Shown here: in pieces, positions 45,331 to 48,060 of the stretch | Position numbering within the stretch: the first letter of the stretch is position 1 | Layout of the letters: each line of letters starts with the position of its first letter | Source of the DNA: Ophiostoma sp. CBS 140.51 | Lineage: Eukaryota > Ascomycota > Sordariomycetes > Ophiostomatales > Ophiostomataceae | DNA length: 48,060 bases | Reading direction: 5' to 3' | Assembly: GCA_029298735.1 (NCBI GenBank) | Contig: JANSLP010000258.1 | Location: 1 to 48,060 of the forward strand | Made by a program: the position numbers and the translations under genes | The notes under the pieces: generated by a model | Databases searched by the model: none | Seen by the model: only the letters and a program-made list of their open reading frames with translations | Told to the model about the DNA's origin: nothing

Positions 45331-47014
45331 TTACTTGTTGACAACACGCTCGATGCCGTCGCAGCCCATCTTGAGCGTCTCCATCTTGGGACCGTATGAG
45401 AAGCGGACAAAGTGGTGGCACGGCGAGTCGAACAGATCACGACGGCGCGCCGGGTTCAGGTCGAAGAAGATACCGGGGACGACAATGACCTTCTCCTCCA
45501 GACAGGCCTGGAAGAAGTTGAGGCCGTCCGAGATCGGGCCGGGAAGGCCCTCGAGATTGAGCCACAAATAGAATGTCGAGTCGGGCACGTACTTGATGAT
45601 GAAACCCATGGCGCGCAGCCGCTTGACGACGTAGTCACGCTTGTCGCGGAAGTGGTGCTGCAGGGCCTTCATCTCGGCACGGACCAGGCTTGGCTCCAGC
45701 ATGGGCACAGCCGCCTCCTGGAAGGGCACGTTGGCACCACCGTCCAGGTACGAACCACACGAGCCGATCGCCTTGATAAACTCCTTGGGGCCCAGAATCC
45801 AGGCGATACGCCAGCCAGGAAGACGGAAGCGCTTGGTCAGACCGTCAATGATCAGGACATCGTCCTCGTCGACATCGACAATGTTTTCGGCTGTGCTGAT
45901 GGTGGTGCCATCGCAGTCGCTGGTGTAGTTGTAGCCTGAGTAGAACTCGTCGCTGATCAGGGTGGCGTGGTCGCGGCAAATGTCTTGGATTTCGGCCAGC
46001 TCGGGGTTGGCGACGACGCGGCCCGTGGGGTTGCGGGGGTTCGAGGTAAGGATGACACCCGTACCGCGGGCAATCTCGTCGGCGATCTTGTCGGGGTGGA
46101 TGTGGTAGCCGTCCTCCTCCTTCAGGGGAACAGGGATGGCGGCGAACTGGAGGTGAACAAAGCTAAGTCAGCAGCTGTCTCATGACGTACTTCGTACAAT
46201 ACGTGTAGGCTCGGCACTTGGTGCAGATCAGGAAGATCCCGAAAAGCGGACCAAGCGGCCTGGGTTCTCCACAGCCTTGGCACAACTCACGTTCTTGAAG
46301 AGCGACAGCATCTCGTTGTAAGCTGGTTAGAAGTTGTTAGTAGACGTCTTGACCACGAGGCAGAGGAAGGCTTCGGCTCCAGCTATGACGTACCTGTGTA
46401 GTCTGGAATGAAGAAGCCAACGTAGGCATTGTTCAGGACGGCAGCAATCCGAATCAGACCAGCACGGCCACCAGGCACAATGGCCACATTCTCCCAGGTG
46501 TACTGGCTCTCCTTGCCCTTGCGGTGGTGCTCGTTGTACAGGTTGGCGACGGCCTCGCGGAGGGGGCGGATACCGGCAGTGGGGCCGTACTCGCGGCTCG
46601 CCACCTCAATGTCGAGTGTCTTGGGGCGCTGGAAGCAACCCTCGATGTCGTCTTCCACCTCAGGGGCACCCTGGCCCAGGTTGGCCCACTTCTCAGGCTC
46701 CTCGAGGAAGCCAAACTCGGCGGCACGCTCTGTGCACCAGACAACACCGGTAGAGGCACGGGTGGCATCGAGACCAGCGTGGGGCAGATGGCCTTCGTGG
46801 GCGGCACGGAACTGGCGATGGATCTTGCTGCTAGCCTCTGTGGTAAGTGAGGGCACAACTATTAGCAAAAGACATGGAAGAGAAGGGAGGAGCGAAAATA
46901 ATAGGAGGAGAACCAACCATTGACACCAGGCTCGCCAAACGAAAACCGGCGGCCCGGCTTGGGCACACCGGTGTTCCGGTTGATGCTGAACTTGCGGTTG
47001 AAAAAATCCGACAT
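45331..47014 (-). CDS. Class I/II (fold-type I) PLP-dependent aminotransferase
   Basis: Four exons on the minus strand: 47014-46918, 46837-46394, 46322-46291 and 46146-45331, giving 462 aa. The introns are 80, 71 and 144 nt, and all start GT and end AG. The third exon is only 32 nt and encodes YNEMLSLFKN plus a shared Ala codon. Fold-type I marks are present: the PLP-binding Lys (about K296) in DGLTKRFRLPGWRIAW, the Asn/Arg segment TSNPRNPTGRV, SDEFYSGYNY with the cofactor-contacting Tyr, and a C-terminal HHFVRFSYG that supplies the carboxylate-binding Arg. The N-terminus MSDFFNRKFSINRNTG has no obvious targeting signal, so it is probably cytosolic. The enzyme should transfer an amino group from an amino acid to a 2-oxo acid. 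The exact substrate (aspartate, aromatic or other) cannot be read from the sequence. Confidence 0.92.
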
Positions 47015-48060
47015 CGTGAACTATGGTGATAGGATCGAGGCCAAAGAATGGGGTAATAGAGGTGAAGGATGTGAAGCAAAAGAAAAGAAGGACAGGAGAA
47101 AGGAAGAAAAGAACCCCGCAGGAGAGACGAGGTGGCAAAGATACAGATCTGGGGGAGGGCGTGCAATAAATACCACGATGTGGATGGACAGCTCAAACAG
47201 GGGAAAGCTGGACAGGAGGCACAAAGAAACGAAAAAGAAAAGGCAAGAGCACAAACAAACGGCGACGCCGGCGGGAGTCAATTCCTCGTCAATATACGCG
47301 CAGAATCTGCAGTTTGTGCAGTACGTGCAGCCTATGGAGGGATGTGCAGGAAGTGCAGAATATGCAGGATATGCAGGTGCTTGTTTTGGCTTCACCGACT
47401 CGATGCGTATTGGTCGTGATTTGCGCTGCTGAGATTGCCAGCAATAAAGCTTTGCCTGGGATCGATGGGATGCGATATTTTTTGTGATTCGCCGCTTTTT
47501 TGGAGTCTGTGTGTATGTGTGAGCAGGGGAGGCTGAAGCTATCTCGTTTTTGTCTCGTGTCGCCCTGTCTCTTATTTATTCTTCCCTGTCCTTTGTCTTT
47601 TTTCCCTTTCCCGCCCTTGCTGCGATGTCTTTTTTTCTGGACTCCTGTCGTGTCGACGCGAGCTGCCGATAGCTGGAATCACCGCTGCCCGAAACACTTA
47701 CGTCAATAGCGGGGACTGGCCCCAATTCGACCGGCGGCGGAGTGGTGCGCGAGTGGGATTGAGGGGTTTCCTAGGCCAGCTTTTGTTTCCTCCTGCCTGA
47801 ATGGTTCGTTCGTCAAGTTGATGTTTGCACCCCTCTTCCGCTTCATCCTGTCCTCCCCCTTTTCAGCTTCTCGTTTAGGGGCCTTTTCACCCCCTCATGC
47901 CGCTTTTCCTTGGAAGGACTGGCAGATGTAGGAACCAACGAACTTCAAGCATCGACCTCGCTGGCGTGCACCGAATGGCGTTTTGGCGTCGTTTGATGTG
48001 ACAAAGGGAAAACCTCAAAGAAAGGGAGATGTCGAAAAGAGGCCATCAGCCAATAGTGTG
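47015..48060. other. Upstream region of the aminotransferase gene
   Basis: About 1 kb without a gene up to the window end. It contains GA-rich plus-strand sequence near the start (C/T-rich on the minus strand, about 47075-47125), a phased TGCAG array (47299-47376), and no clear TATA box. Confidence 0.45.
47299..47376. repeat. Phased 9-bp TGCAG repeat array
   Basis: TGCAG occurs at 47308, 47317, 47326, 47345, 47354, 47363 and 47372, and a CGCAG variant occurs at 47299. The spacing is exactly 9 bp within each group, with one 19-bp step between the two groups. The four bases between the sites vary. The array is about 290-360 bp upstream of the aminotransferase start codon. Confidence 0.85.

Noticed and set aside
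1..48060. tRNA, 5S rRNA or CRISPR elements
   Set aside because: I looked for GGTTCGAATCC-like T-arms and regular spacer-repeat arrays and found none. A tRNAscan-SE run would settle the tRNA point.

Overview
The window is nuclear DNA from a filamentous ascomycete (Pezizomycotina, most likely Sordariomycetes). The evidence is short GT-AG introns of about 57-190 nt with CTAAC/CTAAT-type branch points, long pyrimidine-rich leaders, a Zn2Cys6 regulator, an RTA1 membrane protein, a CYS3/MetR-type bZIP, and relics of Tad1-type LINE elements. I saw no rRNA or tRNA gene and no CRISPR array. The window is gene-sparse: eight well-supported protein genes, plus one plausible membrane protein, sit among long intergenic stretches.

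Layout. 504-5672 (-): a very long Sec7/PH Arf-type exchange factor, with a 10-bp tandem repeat upstream. 10014-11033 (+): a three-exon short-chain dehydrogenase. 14787-16621 (+): a QDR-type DHA1 major facilitator. 17859-19454 (+): a D-2-hydroxyacid dehydrogenase with a presequence-like N-terminal extension, facing a small single-pass membrane protein (19589-20308, -). 20309-24451: decayed DNA holding a truncated 5' gene end, a LINE ORF1-like fragment and an orphan reading frame. 24452-25839 (+) and 26113-27011 (-): a convergent pair made of an Upc2-like Zn2Cys6 regulator and an RTA1-family lipid-translocation protein. 27241-30075: a 7-bp minisatellite, a Tad1-type LINE ORF1 relic, and a broken tandem-AAA+ (CbxX/SpoVK-like) gene whose 5' side stops at the LINE relic. 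35317-37634 (+): a CYS3/MetR-type bZIP factor split by a 1361-nt intron that seems to carry a second promoter. 38022-38690 (-): a broken kinase-like/Fta2-like gene. 45331-47014 (-): a four-exon class I/II aminotransferase with a 32-nt exon and a 9-bp phased repeat in its upstream region.

How the genes relate. There is no secondary-metabolite backbone enzyme and no tight cluster. The clearest functional pairing is the sterol/lipid-type regulator next to the RTA1 protein. The SDR, MFS, D-2-hydroxyacid dehydrogenase and aminotransferase look like independent metabolic genes. The repeat-derived and pseudogenised material is concentrated at 22-33 kb and around 38 kb, which suggests an accessory segment between conserved blocks.

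The most interesting unexplained structure is the bZIP gene. The end of its giant intron looks like a complete fungal promoter and leader, followed at once by an in-frame ATG. The locus could therefore make a full-length activator and a short form lacking the N-terminal domain.
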